DNA from: CAJQQK01 sp963696075
GTDB taxonomy: Bacteria; Pseudomonadota; Alphaproteobacteria; Rhizobiales; Hyphomicrobiaceae
Assembly (NCBI GenBank): GCA_963696075.1
Contig: CAVOJD010000006.1
Span: forward strand, 310,001 to 374,000
Direction: 5' to 3'
DNA length: 64,000 nucleotides
Part shown: in pieces, positions 28,155 through 36,763 of the stretch
Position numbering within the stretch: the first letter of the stretch is position 1
Layout of the letters: the number at the start of each line of letters is the position of its first letter
Program-made: the position numbers and the translations under genes
The notes under the pieces: model-generated
Seen by the model: only the letters and a program-made list of their open reading frames with translations
Database searches by the model: none
What the model was told of the DNA's origin: nothing

Positions 28155-28878
28155 ACGACGCCGCCATCAAGGCTTCCGCCTCGGCCAACCCGTGCGGCGA
28201 GCCGACGTGCATCCACCGCCCTTCGAGCCGGAGCCCGTAGAGCCGTCCGGCGTCGATCGCGCGGTCCCACACCCGGTTGAGCGAGAACGCGCCCGCCGGC
28301 GCATCGGCGAACAGGCGCGGATGCATGATCGACACGCCGGTGAACGCGAACGGCGCCATCTCATGCTCACCGCGCCGTCGGATCACACCTTCCGAATTCA
28401 TCGTGAAGTCCCCCCGGCCGCCATAGCCCGTGCTCTTCGTCGTCATCGCCAGCATCAGCAGGCAGTCCATTGTCGCCTCGTTCCAGCACGTGTTGAGGCG
28501 CGCGAGATTGTCTTCGACGCCTTCCGTCCAGATCGAATCGGAATTGTGAACCAAGAACGGCCGATCACCGAGCAGCGCCAGCGCCTTTGCGACACCCCCG
28601 CCGGTATCGAGCAGCGCCTCGCGCTCGTCCGATATGATGATCTCGGGCTGCGTCCGGGCCCGTGTCGCCGCGATGATCTGCTCGCCCAGATAGTGGACGT
28701 TGACGACCGCCCGCGTGACACCGCCCGCAGCTAACCGGTCCAGCACCCGGTCGAGCAACGTCCGGCCTGCGACTTCAATAAGCGGCTTCGGCCGGTCCGC
28801 CGTCAGTGGCCGCATCCGCTGGCCAAGGCCCGCCGCCAGCACCATCGCTGTCGTAATCCGCTGATCGTCACTGGCCAT
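28144..28878 (-). CDS. murU: N-acetylmuramate-1-phosphate uridylyltransferase (MurU-like nucleotidyltransferase)
   Basis: 244 residues. This is a sugar nucleotidyltransferase: AMVLAAGLGQRMRPLTADRP with the signature G-x-G-x-R-x-x-P-x-T and a following KPLIEVAGRTLLDRVL, NSDSIW as the metal/nucleotide site and GRWMHVGSPHGLAEAE at the end. Together with the anomeric kinase encoded just upstream it fits the AmgK-MurU pathway. That pathway converts recycled MurNAc to UDP-MurNAc and bypasses de novo synthesis. A mannose-1-phosphate guanylyltransferase is the other annotation used for such proteins. The gene context favours MurU. It is 14 bases from the upstream gene and overlaps addB. Confidence 0.85.
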   Translation of the reverse strand: MASDDQRITTAMVLAAGLGQRMRPLTADRPKPLIEVAGRTLLDRVLDRLAAGGVTRAVVNVHYLGEQIIAATRARTQPEIIISDEREALLDTGGGVAKALALLGDRPFLVHNSDSIWTEGVEDNLARLNTCWNEATMDCLLMLAMTTKSTGYGGRGDFTMNSEGVIRRRGEHEMAPFAFTGVSIMHPRLFADAPAGAFSLNRVWDRAIDAGRLYGLRLEGRWMHVGSPHGLAEAEALMAASYDE

Positions 28879-28892
28879 GTCGCATGATCCGT

Positions 28893-30518
28893 TCAGGCTC
28901 GGGAGGAGGATGGGAATTGAAGCTTGGGCGCGGCCCGCTCGAACCAGTCGCGCAGGGCCGCGAGATCCGCGTGCGCGAGATCCCAGCCGAGATAGCGCTG
29001 GATGCGCGGCAGGTGGTCGAGGTAGCGGGGCTTGCCGTCACGGTGTGCAAGGCGGGCGAAGATACCAAGGATCTTGGTATTGCGCTGCGCGCCGAGGACT
29101 GCGGCCGCGCGCTGGAAATCGCGCGCAGCCTCGCTGGCCGGATCACCGAACACCGCCGTGCAATAGCGCGCAATCAGAGCGTCCCGGAGCGCCTTGTCGA
29201 CATCCAGTCGGGCGTCTTCGGCAAGTGACATCAGATCGTAGGCGGCATGCCCGATCTGCGCGTCCTGAAAATCGATCAGACCGACCCGCTGCAGCCCGTC
29301 CCGGTCCGGCCGCCAGATCAGGTTCGGTGAATGAAAGTCGCGCAACACCCAGTGCTGCCGCCCAGTCGCATGCGCCTGCCACGCGACCTTGTCGATCAAT
29401 CCGCGCCAGATCTCGTGGAACGCCGCCCGCGCATCCTCTGCCATCGCCGCGCCCGTCAGATACGGCCAATACCAGGTGCAGAAAAGGTCGACCTCGGCCG
29501 CCAGAACCTCGGCGTCATAGCGTGGCATCCGGTGCTCCAGCCCGCCAAAGCGCGCAACTGAGATCGTCTCGGGCGGCGGTGCGCGATGCAGATGAACCAG
29601 GACATCAACGGCAGCATGCCAAAGCGTCTCCTGCGCGACGCCGTGCGCCAGCGCCGCTGAAAACGTCAGGTCGCCGAAGTCCTCGATCAGCGCCAGCCCG
29701 GCCCCGTCATCGAAGGCGAAGATCTGCGGTGCGGCAAGCCCGGCCTCCTGCACCGCTTCGCTGATCACAACGAACGGCACCGCGTCCTCCGCCAGATGCG
29801 CGATCTCGCTGTAGGTTTTCCCGTCGCGGATAATCGGGCCATCGCCCATCCGCGGCATGTCCATGACCAGCGCACGGTCATGCGCCATGCAGCCGAAGCC
29901 TTTAATCTGGACAGGCGCCTCGGCGAACATCACCCGCGCATAGCTGCGGGATGAGGCATCCCCCTGCAAATGGGCAACCCGCATCCCGCCCGACGTCGCC
30001 GCATCGACGAGCCCGTTGAGAAAGCCGTGCATTTGGGCGATCCGCGCCACCCGCTCGCCGGCCCGCCCGTGGCCCTGAACCGTGATGATCCGGCAGCAGT
30101 CGCCCTCTTCGGTCTCTTCGAGGTGAACGTCGAAGCGGTCCGGCCCCATCACCCCTTCGCCCCGGTCCGGCCATTCGACCAGCCGCACCAGCGCGTCCCC
30201 GGTGTCCTCGAAATCGAGTTCGTCCAGCTCGTCCGCGCCACTGAGCCTGTAGAGATCGAAATGGCGGACCTCGAAGCGCGCCGTCTCGTAATGCTGCACC
30301 AGCGTGAACGTCGGGCTCGGCACCTCGGCATCATCATCGCCCAGCAGGGCTCGGATGAAGAACCGCGCAAAGGTCGATTTGCCGGCGCCGAGATCGCCGG
30401 AAAGTGTGATCAGGTCGCCGGCCACGGCCTTGGCCGCGAAGCATTCGGCGACCAGCCGGGTTGCGGCCTCGTCGCCGGCCGTCAAACGCCAGGGTGAATA
30501 AGGGAAACGTCTGGTCAT
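28893..30518 (-). CDS. TsaE-AmgK fusion: t6A-synthesis ATPase and cell-wall amino sugar kinase
   Basis: 541 residues from ATG 30518. Residues 1 to about 150 are TsaE, the ATPase of threonylcarbamoyl-adenosine tRNA modification: Walker A GDLGAGKSTFARFFIRALLG (residues 41-49 contain the loop), SPTFTLVQHYE and HFDLYRL. From about residue 175 follows an aminoglycoside phosphotransferase-type kinase with GDASSRSYARV, the catalytic RDFHSPNLIWR (Asp394) and GLIDFQDAQIGHAAYD. This half matches AmgK, which phosphorylates MurNAc and GlcNAc at C1. The fusion is known in Hyphomicrobiales. It provides MurNAc-1-phosphate for the MurU-like enzyme encoded next. A 193-bp gap separates it from divL. Confidence 0.92.
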   Translation of the reverse strand: MTRRFPYSPWRLTAGDEAATRLVAECFAAKAVAGDLITLSGDLGAGKSTFARFFIRALLGDDDAEVPSPTFTLVQHYETARFEVRHFDLYRLSGADELDELDFEDTGDALVRLVEWPDRGEGVMGPDRFDVHLEETEEGDCCRIITVQGHGRAGERVARIAQMHGFLNGLVDAATSGGMRVAHLQGDASSRSYARVMFAEAPVQIKGFGCMAHDRALVMDMPRMGDGPIIRDGKTYSEIAHLAEDAVPFVVISEAVQEAGLAAPQIFAFDDGAGLALIEDFGDLTFSAALAHGVAQETLWHAAVDVLVHLHRAPPPETISVARFGGLEHRMPRYDAEVLAAEVDLFCTWYWPYLTGAAMAEDARAAFHEIWRGLIDKVAWQAHATGRQHWVLRDFHSPNLIWRPDRDGLQRVGLIDFQDAQIGHAAYDLMSLAEDARLDVDKALRDALIARYCTAVFGDPASEAARDFQRAAAVLGAQRNTKILGIFARLAHRDGKPRYLDHLPRIQRYLGWDLAHADLAALRDWFERAAPKLQFPSSSRA

Positions 30519-30711
30519 CGGCACTTCGAGGCACTTGATGATCTTGCGACGGCTGCGAGGCGGCTACGCCGCCAAGGCAGCAGGTGAGCGAGCGTTGCGA
30601 TGACGTCCTCCCCCGGCAAAAACGTGAGGCACACCATACAACCTAAGCCGGGCCGTCACAAAGGCTCGTTTCGTCCAGGCTGCATCATGTGCAGAACGCT
30701 TCTGGGCGGCA

Positions 30712-33246
30712 TCACCCCGCCCGGCTTTTATCGCCACGAGCCGCGCGCTCGTCTTCGATTTGCGCAGGCTTCGTCTTGAGCGGGCGACGCTTGCCAAGCT
30801 GCGGCAGGCGCACCGTCACGGTCGTGCCGCGATCCGGTTCCGAATCGATCGTTAGCGTCCCATCATGCAGCTCGACGAGGCTCTTCACGATCGACAACCC
30901 GAGCCCCGCGCCGCGGTGTTTCGAGCCGTGGCTGTGGCTCTCGAACCGGTCAAAGATGCGCTCGAGTTGGTCCTCGGGAATACCGACGCCATTGTCCTCG
31001 ATCGCAAACACCACGTCCTCGTCTTCGAGCCAGCACGACAGCCGGACAAGCCCGCCGGGCTTTGAGAAGCCGACCGCATTGGCGAGCAGATTGTAGAGCA
31101 CCTGCCGCAACCGGTCCTCGTCGCCGAACAATTCATCGACATCGTCGCTGGTCGCGATCTCGAGTGTCAGTCGCGCCCGTCCGGCCCGTTCCTTGACGCC
31201 ATTCAGCACCAATTCGATCAGCGGTTGTATCTTGGTCGGTTGGATGTCGAGTTCCAGCGCGCCCGCATCGATCGTGGCGAGGTCGAGAATATCGTTGATG
31301 ATCGACAACAGCGTCTGCGAGGATTGCCGGATATCGGTCAGGTATTCGTGCTGCTTGTCGTTGAGATTGCCCGCCTGCGGGCCAGCCAGCAGCTCGCTGA
31401 AGCCGATGATGTTGGTCAGCGGCGCCCTCAACTCGTATGAGACATGGCTGATGAACTGGCTCTTCAGGTTATCGGCGGCCACCAGCGCCTCGTTGCGTTC
31501 GATCAGCGCGCGCTCGTAGCTCTTCGAAACGGTCACATCCGCAAATGTGACCAGCGTTCCCCCATCCGGCAGCGGCGTCAGCGCATAATCGATCACGCTT
31601 GCGTCCGGCCGCACCATCTGCCCCGAGATCGGCTCACGCTGATAGCTGATCGACGTGACGGCTTCCGAGATCTTCCGCCACGTCTTGTCGTCTTCATAGA
31701 GCACCTTGGCCAGCGAGATGAACTCGCCGATATGCGGCCCTTGCCCCATCGCCAGCCGTGACAGGCGCCAGATCGCCAGGAACGCGGAATTGAACAGCTG
31801 CAGCCGCCCGTCGGTCGCAAACACCGCGACGCCTTCCTTGATGCTGTCGAGGGTTTCCCGCTGCACCTCGATCAAGGCGTTATACCGGCTCTCCAGCGCC
31901 AGCTGCTCCGACACGTCCTCGTAAAGGTAGGTCACCCCGCCGTCCGGGCGTTGTTCGGCAACCACATGCAGCATCCGTCCACCCGGCAGTTGCCACCAGT
32001 CTTCGTAAGGCGTCTCGCTCTTGTAGCAGGCAAGCAGTTGGCTCTTCCAGCCGCGATAGTCGACCATGGCGGGCAGCCGCGAAAGCTCCTTCAGCCGGTC
32101 CATCACCTCGCTGTCGGTGGGCGACTTGTCGAGCCAGTTCGGGTCGAGTTCCCAAAGCTTGCGGTAAGCCTCGTTGTAGAACGACAGGCGCTGATCGCGC
32201 CCGAAGATTGCAACCGGGCTTGCAACCCGGTCCAGTGTCCGGTCGAACGCGGAAACCTGCCGGTCGAGTTCGCCTTGCGCCGTCTCGAGCGCCGCCACGT
32301 CGATTGCGACGGCTGCGACCGTGTCATCGGTCTGGATGCCGACCACGTCATGCGCCCGCCGCTCGCCCCCGACCACGATGTGGGTGCGCTGTGAGAACGC
32401 CTCCCCCTTCACCATCGCATTGCGCAGTTGCACCCGCTGCCGCGTTTCGAGCAGCGAGATTTGGGCTTCATAGACCTGCGCCGCGTCCTTCGCCTCGACC
32501 GCCGCCACATAGGCGTTATTGACCCAGCTGATCTGCCCGTCGCTATCACTCATCCATGCTGCGATCGGCAACGCATTGAGCAACGCCTGATGATTTCGGA
32601 TGTCGTGTGACAGCTTCCGGTTCTGGTCGAGGATGCGCACGATATCGCGTTTCGTCCCCGCGACATCGCGCAGCCGCAGCACCGCCCGTGTGCCCGTCGC
32701 CCGGCCATCGGCTTCGAGGTGCCCGCCCGCCTTTGTCTTGAGAAACATGTTGAACGCCCGCGCCTCATTGAAGAGGTCATCGAGTGCGCGCTTCAGATCA
32801 AGCGCCGCCGACGGCTCCAGCCAGGTCCCGAATTTGAGCAGATCGGCTTGGTCCACTGGCAGCCCGACCACCGAATTGAGCGTGTGCGTGACCACCTTCA
32901 GCCCGTCGGTGTGCTCCCAGAAGACGAGCACCTGCGGTTCGGCCTTGAAGATCGCCTCCGCCGTCATCAGGCTGCGCTTCAGTTGTGCGCTTTCCTCGCG
33001 CGCCAGCCGCATCACCCGCCGCGCCCGGGCGGTGATGATCATCACCAGCGCCGCCGCCCCGATCGCGATCCCGGCAACCAGAACAAATAGAAGAATCTGC
33101 TGCACCCCCACCCCGGCAAACGCGAGATTGGGCCGTTCGACGATGCTCAGCGTCAGCACAACAACGCACGCAAGGCTCGCGAGCATCAAGGCGATGAGCT
33201 CACGACGCATTGTTTCCGCTTTGCGCGACTGGGGAGGCGAAGCCAT
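30712..33246 (-). CDS. divL: DivL-type cell-cycle regulator (tyrosine at the histidine-kinase site)
   Basis: 844 residues from ATG 33246; ATG 33210 is an alternative. The N-terminus has two membrane segments (ELIALMLASLACVVVLTLSI and ILLFVLVAGIAIGAAALVMI). Several PAS domains follow, then a HisKA dimerisation helix and a HATPase domain (NLLANAVGFS, VFAIEDNGVGIPEDQLERIF, GAGLGLSIVKSLVELH). The phospho-acceptor position reads FISHVSYELRAPL: tyrosine (codon at 31435-31437) stands where sensor kinases have histidine. That is the diagnostic feature of DivL, which in Caulobacter works with DivK and CckA to control CtrA. Gene order (ahcY upstream, tsaE downstream) supports it. Confidence 0.93.
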   Translation of the reverse strand: MASPPQSRKAETMRRELIALMLASLACVVVLTLSIVERPNLAFAGVGVQQILLFVLVAGIAIGAAALVMIITARARRVMRLAREESAQLKRSLMTAEAIFKAEPQVLVFWEHTDGLKVVTHTLNSVVGLPVDQADLLKFGTWLEPSAALDLKRALDDLFNEARAFNMFLKTKAGGHLEADGRATGTRAVLRLRDVAGTKRDIVRILDQNRKLSHDIRNHQALLNALPIAAWMSDSDGQISWVNNAYVAAVEAKDAAQVYEAQISLLETRQRVQLRNAMVKGEAFSQRTHIVVGGERRAHDVVGIQTDDTVAAVAIDVAALETAQGELDRQVSAFDRTLDRVASPVAIFGRDQRLSFYNEAYRKLWELDPNWLDKSPTDSEVMDRLKELSRLPAMVDYRGWKSQLLACYKSETPYEDWWQLPGGRMLHVVAEQRPDGGVTYLYEDVSEQLALESRYNALIEVQRETLDSIKEGVAVFATDGRLQLFNSAFLAIWRLSRLAMGQGPHIGEFISLAKVLYEDDKTWRKISEAVTSISYQREPISGQMVRPDASVIDYALTPLPDGGTLVTFADVTVSKSYERALIERNEALVAADNLKSQFISHVSYELRAPLTNIIGFSELLAGPQAGNLNDKQHEYLTDIRQSSQTLLSIINDILDLATIDAGALELDIQPTKIQPLIELVLNGVKERAGRARLTLEIATSDDVDELFGDEDRLRQVLYNLLANAVGFSKPGGLVRLSCWLEDEDVVFAIEDNGVGIPEDQLERIFDRFESHSHGSKHRGAGLGLSIVKSLVELHDGTLTIDSEPDRGTTVTVRLPQLGKRRPLKTKPAQIEDERAARGDKSRAG

Positions 33247-33363
33247 GGTTGGGCGCACCGGGCAGGTAGAAGGGGGGCTCGAGCGCAAAACCAAATGAGC
33301 CAAGGGCGAATCAGGTGCCGATTATGTGGCTTGGGGCCCCCAGAGGGAAGCACCGGACGCAGA

Positions 33364-33403
33364 CAAAAAGCCCGCGGCTGCCATTATGTGACAATCCGCG
33401 GGC
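33364..33403 (-). terminator. Rho-independent terminator of ahcY
   Basis: On the minus strand GCCCGCGG (33403-33396) pairs with CCGCGGGC (33377-33370) across an 18-base loop. A run of T follows (33369-33365). It lies about 90 bases after the ahcY stop and before divL. Confidence 0.85.
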
Positions 33404-33490
33404 GAAATGGCAGGACCCGAAGGCCCTCAGCGCTGGCAAGTGCCTGCCCGGCCGCCTCGAAAGGCCGCCGGGCAACGGTTTGAGCCAGGT

Positions 33491-34894
33491 TCAGTAGCGG
33501 TAGTGCTCGGCTTTGTAGGGGCCTTCCGGCTTCACGCCGATGTAGGCCGCCTGCTCCGCCGACATCTCGGTCAGCTTGGCGCCGAGCTTCTCGAGGTGGA
33601 GACGCGCCACCTTCTCGTCGAGGTGCTTCGGCAACACGAACACTTCGTTCTTGTATTGGTCACCCTTGGTGAATAGCTCGATCTGCGCCAGCACCTGGTT
33701 GGTGAAGCTCGCCGACATCACGAAGCTCGGGTGGCCGGTTGCGTTGCCGAGGTTGAGCAGACGCCCCTCCGAAAGCAGGATCATCCGCTTGCCGTCCGGA
33801 AACTCGACCATGTCGACCTGCGGTTTGATGTTCGTCCACTTGAGGTTCTTGAGCGCTGCGACCTGGATCTCGTTGTCGAAGTGACCGATGTTGCCAACGA
33901 TCGCCATGTCCTTCAGCGCCCGCATGTGATCGACGGTGACGACATCCTTGTTGCCCGTCGTCGTGATCACGATGTCGGCGTTCGGGGCTGCTTCTTCGAG
34001 TGTCACGACCTCATAGCCGTCCATGCACGCCTGCAGCGCGCAGATCGGGTCGACTTCCGTCACCTTGACCCGTGCACCCGCGCCCGACAGGGATGCCGCC
34101 GAACCCTTGCCAACGTCGCCATAGCCGCAAACGACCGCAACCTTGCCCGCCATCATCACGTCCGTGCCGCGACGGATGCCGTCCACAAGGCTCTCCTTGC
34201 AGCCGTACTTGTTGTCGAACTTCGACTTGGTGACGCTATCGTTGACGTTGATCGCGGGGAACGGCAGGTGGCCCTTTTCCATCAGCTGATAGAGCCGGTT
34301 GACGCCCGTCGTCGTCTCTTCCGTGACGCCTTTGATGGCGTGACGTTGCTTGACGAACCAGCCCGGCGACTGCGCCATCCGCTTCTTGATCTGCGCGAAG
34401 AAGTACTCCTCCTCCTCCGATGTCGGCGTCTCGATGAGAGAGGTTTCACCTTCCTCCACCCGGGCGCCGATCAGGATGTACATCGTGGCATCGCCGCCAT
34501 CATCGAGGATCATGTTGGTCGGCCCGCCATCGGCCCACTGGAAGATCTTGTCGGTATAGGACCAGTAATCCTCGAGGCTCTCGCCCTTGATCGCGAACAC
34601 CGGCACGCCCGAGGCCGCGATTGCGGATGCCGCGTGGTCCTGGGTCGAGAAGATGTTGCACGACGCCCAGCGAACGTCGGCGCCAAGCGCCGTCAGCGTT
34701 TCTATCAGAACCGCTGTCTGAATGGTCATGTGCAGCGAGCCGGAGATGCGCGCGCCCTTGAGCGGCTTCTTTTCTCCATACTCTTCCCGGATCGCCATCA
34801 GCCCCGGCATCTCGGTCTCGGCGATGACGATTTCCTTGCGCCCGTAGTCTGCCAGCGCGATGTCGGCGACGGCGTAGTCCTTCTGGTCGGTCAT
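33491..34894 (-). CDS. ahcY: Adenosylhomocysteinase
   Basis: 467 residues from ATG 34894, with AGAGGA seven bases upstream. It hydrolyses S-adenosylhomocysteine to adenosine and homocysteine and so keeps methyltransferases from product inhibition. The family signatures are visible: SGSLHMTIQTAVLIETL, SCNIFSTQDHAASAIA, the NAD-binding GYGDVGKGSAASLSGAGARV and the C-terminal GPYKAEHYRY. Length and the C-terminal KxxHYRY lid are as expected. A 22-base palindrome of the kind bound by SahR lies 65 bases upstream. The gene ends at a good terminator before divL. Confidence 0.98.
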   Translation of the reverse strand: MTDQKDYAVADIALADYGRKEIVIAETEMPGLMAIREEYGEKKPLKGARISGSLHMTIQTAVLIETLTALGADVRWASCNIFSTQDHAASAIAASGVPVFAIKGESLEDYWSYTDKIFQWADGGPTNMILDDGGDATMYILIGARVEEGETSLIETPTSEEEEYFFAQIKKRMAQSPGWFVKQRHAIKGVTEETTTGVNRLYQLMEKGHLPFPAINVNDSVTKSKFDNKYGCKESLVDGIRRGTDVMMAGKVAVVCGYGDVGKGSAASLSGAGARVKVTEVDPICALQACMDGYEVVTLEEAAPNADIVITTTGNKDVVTVDHMRALKDMAIVGNIGHFDNEIQVAALKNLKWTNIKPQVDMVEFPDGKRMILLSEGRLLNLGNATGHPSFVMSASFTNQVLAQIELFTKGDQYKNEVFVLPKHLDEKVARLHLEKLGAKLTEMSAEQAAYIGVKPEGPYKAEHYRY

Positions 34895-34958
34895 GCTCAC
34901 GTCCTCTTGTCTGGAAGTTGCCCGCGTCATACACGTCCAGCCGCCGTCGATCAAGAGG

Positions 34959-34980
34959 ACATAAAGACATCCTTATATGT
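34959..34980 (-). promoter_or_regulatory. Palindromic operator candidate upstream of ahcY (SahR-type)
   Basis: The 22-base site has the arms ACATA and TATGT around AAAGACATCCTT and matches its own reverse complement at 14 positions. From memory, alphaproteobacterial genes of the SAM cycle (ahcY, metF, metH) share palindromes with an AAAGATATCTTT core, bound by the ArsR-type regulator SahR. This site fits that pattern in sequence and position, and TATAAG within it could also be the -10 box. The assignment is inferred, not shown. Confidence 0.4.
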
Positions 34981-35128
34981 TTGTTCCCTGCCGCAAGGTC
35001 CGTTTGCGCCGCCAAAACGCTCTGAAAGCGCCGGAAGCCGCGATTCCGGCGTGGCAGAGGCGCATTTCTTCAATTCACAGCCGCGTGAAGCGCTGTGCCA
35101 ATATGAAAGGGTTGTTTAGGAGGTGGGA

Positions 35129-35203
35129 GTGAATATCAATGAGTTGGCTGTGAGTGTTTCGAACAAAATCGTTAAATTACAAGATGATGGCCAGGTGATA
35201 TGA
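35129..35203 (+). CDS. Candidate small protein of 24 residues
   Basis: GTG at 35129 is preceded by AGGAGG at five bases, the best ribosome-binding site in this region. The 24-codon frame gives an amphipathic peptide beginning MNINELAVSVSNKIVK. Its stop overlaps the ATG of a second frame of ten codons (35200-35232). No family is recognised. It could be a leader peptide, a small regulator of the downstream Tad-type gene, or chance. Confidence 0.25.
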   Translation: MNINELAVSVSNKIVKLQDDGQVI

Positions 35204-35358
35204 AAATTGAATTTGGTTTTGTCGAAAGGTGACATAAAAATGATCCGGGCTCGGTAAATATCTGTTTACATCAACCTAACACAGAATGTCGTGTTAATTT
35301 TACGAAAAGGTCTAGGGCGCATTTTTAGGGCTGTAAGTTCGCAGACCTGGAGTGTGTC

Positions 35359-36675
35359 ATGTCCTCGTTCTCTCTTGGTTGGAACCCCGGTTCAGGCCGG
35401 CGTCCAGCCACTTCTAAATCTACCGTTTCCGCCTTTGCCGGTCGCTATGCGTCCGACCAGCGCGGCACAATCGCCATCCTCTTCGCGCTCATGCTCACCG
35501 CTGTCGTCTCCGTCGTCGGCGGCGCAGTCGACTATGCCCGGTGGCTCTCAGCCAAAACCACAACCCTGAGCGCGATGGACACCGCTGTCCTCGCCGGTGG
35601 CCGTGCGCTCCTGGTCGGCCAGTCGTCGGCGGCCGCCATCGGTGTCGCCGAACAATACTACGCCAAGAACAAGTCCCAGGTTCTCAGTGTCGACAACGTC
35701 GTCTTCACGGTCGAGAACACGAACGAGATCGTTGCTGTTGCCGATTCAGCCGTTGCGACCTCACTCCTGGGCGTTGCTGGCATTCAGCAGCTTAAGATCC
35801 GGGGTGAGGCGCGCGCCAAGGTCGAAGTCGGTGCCAACGCCGGCAGTCACGTCGAAATCTCGCTGATGCTCGACACCACGGGCTCGATGGCAGGTTCGAA
35901 AATGGTCTCGCTCAAGCAGGCCGCGATCGACCTCATCAACATCACCGTGTGGGCGGACCAGTCTGAGTACACCTCGCGCGTTGCGGTTGTCCCGTTCTCG
36001 CCTTACGTCAACCCGGGCCGGGACGCCTTCGAAGTTGCAACGAACTATTCACCGCCGGGCAACTCCGACAACCGCACCTGCGTCAAGGAGCGCTCCGGTG
36101 ACAACCGCTACACCGACGCGACCCCGAACGCAGCCAACGGCTACTTCAACTACTACACCAGCAACTCGGCCTGTAAGCCTCAGGCAACCGTGCTGCCGCT
36201 CACGGCTGACAAGCAGGACCTGCAGCAGCGCATCAACGAGATGCAGCCGTCGGGCATGACCGCCGGTCACCTCGGAACCCAGTGGTCTTGGTACGCGCTG
36301 TCGCCGAACTTCGCCAATGTCTGGCCGCTGGATGCCGAGCCGAAGCCCTATTCGATGCTGACGCAGATGAACGACAACAACCAGCCGCTGCTCCGCAAGA
36401 TTGCCGTGCTGATGACCGACGGTGAGTATAACCAGAAGTACTCCGGTTCCTCGTCTCCGACCCAGGCGCGGGCGATCTGCGAGAACATGAAGGCGGCCGG
36501 CATCGAGGTCTACACGGTTGGCTTCGGTATCAGCCAGGGTGGCACGGCAGACACGACCATGAGCCTGTGTGCAACCTCGACTGAACACTACTACCACGCA
36601 GATAACGGTGACGCGCTGCGCTCAGCTTTCCGCGACATCGCCCTCAAAATTGCGACGCTGCGCCTGATCCACTAA
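35359..36675 (+). CDS. TadG-like pilus-assembly protein with von Willebrand A domain
   Basis: 438 residues. The N-terminus is the TadE/TadG-like segment: DQRGTIAILFALMLTAVVSV, then GGAVDYARWLSAKTTTLSAM, where one membrane helix anchors the protein and the rest is periplasmic. From about residue 165 a von Willebrand A domain follows, with an intact metal-dependent adhesion site (MLDTTGSMAGSKM) and LMTDGEYN further on. The architecture is common in Hyphomicrobiales, where such proteins accompany Flp/Tad pili or act alone in surface adhesion. No other tad or cpa gene is present, so this is a stand-alone copy. An AT-rich leader precedes it, and a perfect terminator follows. Confidence 0.88.
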   Translation: MSSFSLGWNPGSGRRPATSKSTVSAFAGRYASDQRGTIAILFALMLTAVVSVVGGAVDYARWLSAKTTTLSAMDTAVLAGGRALLVGQSSAAAIGVAEQYYAKNKSQVLSVDNVVFTVENTNEIVAVADSAVATSLLGVAGIQQLKIRGEARAKVEVGANAGSHVEISLMLDTTGSMAGSKMVSLKQAAIDLINITVWADQSEYTSRVAVVPFSPYVNPGRDAFEVATNYSPPGNSDNRTCVKERSGDNRYTDATPNAANGYFNYYTSNSACKPQATVLPLTADKQDLQQRINEMQPSGMTAGHLGTQWSWYALSPNFANVWPLDAEPKPYSMLTQMNDNNQPLLRKIAVLMTDGEYNQKYSGSSSPTQARAICENMKAAGIEVYTVGFGISQGGTADTTMSLCATSTEHYYHADNGDALRSAFRDIALKIATLRLIH

Positions 36676-36712
36676 GCGTCGACTCCAAACCCTCTGCGAA
36701 CGACAAAAGCGA

Positions 36713-36747
36713 GAACGGCGCCGGCCCCCCGGCGCCGTTTTCTTTTC
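36713..36747 (+). terminator. Rho-independent terminator of the Tad/VWA gene
   Basis: AACGGCGCCGG (36714-36724) pairs perfectly with CCGGCGCCGTT (36729-36739) over a four-base loop. TTTTCTTTT follows. It lies 38 bases after the stop codon. Confidence 0.96.
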
Positions 36748-36763
36748 ATCTGGTCCCGGTTGA

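Larger units (their letters stand above)
34895..35358. other. Divergent intergenic region between ahcY and the Tad/VWA gene
   Basis: About 460 bases. The left part carries the ahcY promoter region and a palindromic operator candidate. From about 35100 to 35330 the base composition becomes markedly AT-rich compared with everything around it. It holds a short open frame at 35129-35203 with a good ribosome-binding site, a ten-codon frame overlapping its stop (35200-35232), and the inverted repeat GTAAA-N6-TTTAC at 35254-35269, probably regulatory. Confidence 0.55.

Noticed and set aside
26833..28734. Very long open frame on the plus strand opposite addB and murU (633 codons)
   Set aside because: It is antisense to two well-supported genes. 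Its peptide is Ser/Arg-rich without domains, as expected for the opposite strand of high-GC coding DNA.
33304..33490. Possible small gene between divL and ahcY
   Set aside because: The short frames cross the ahcY terminator hairpin and have no homology.
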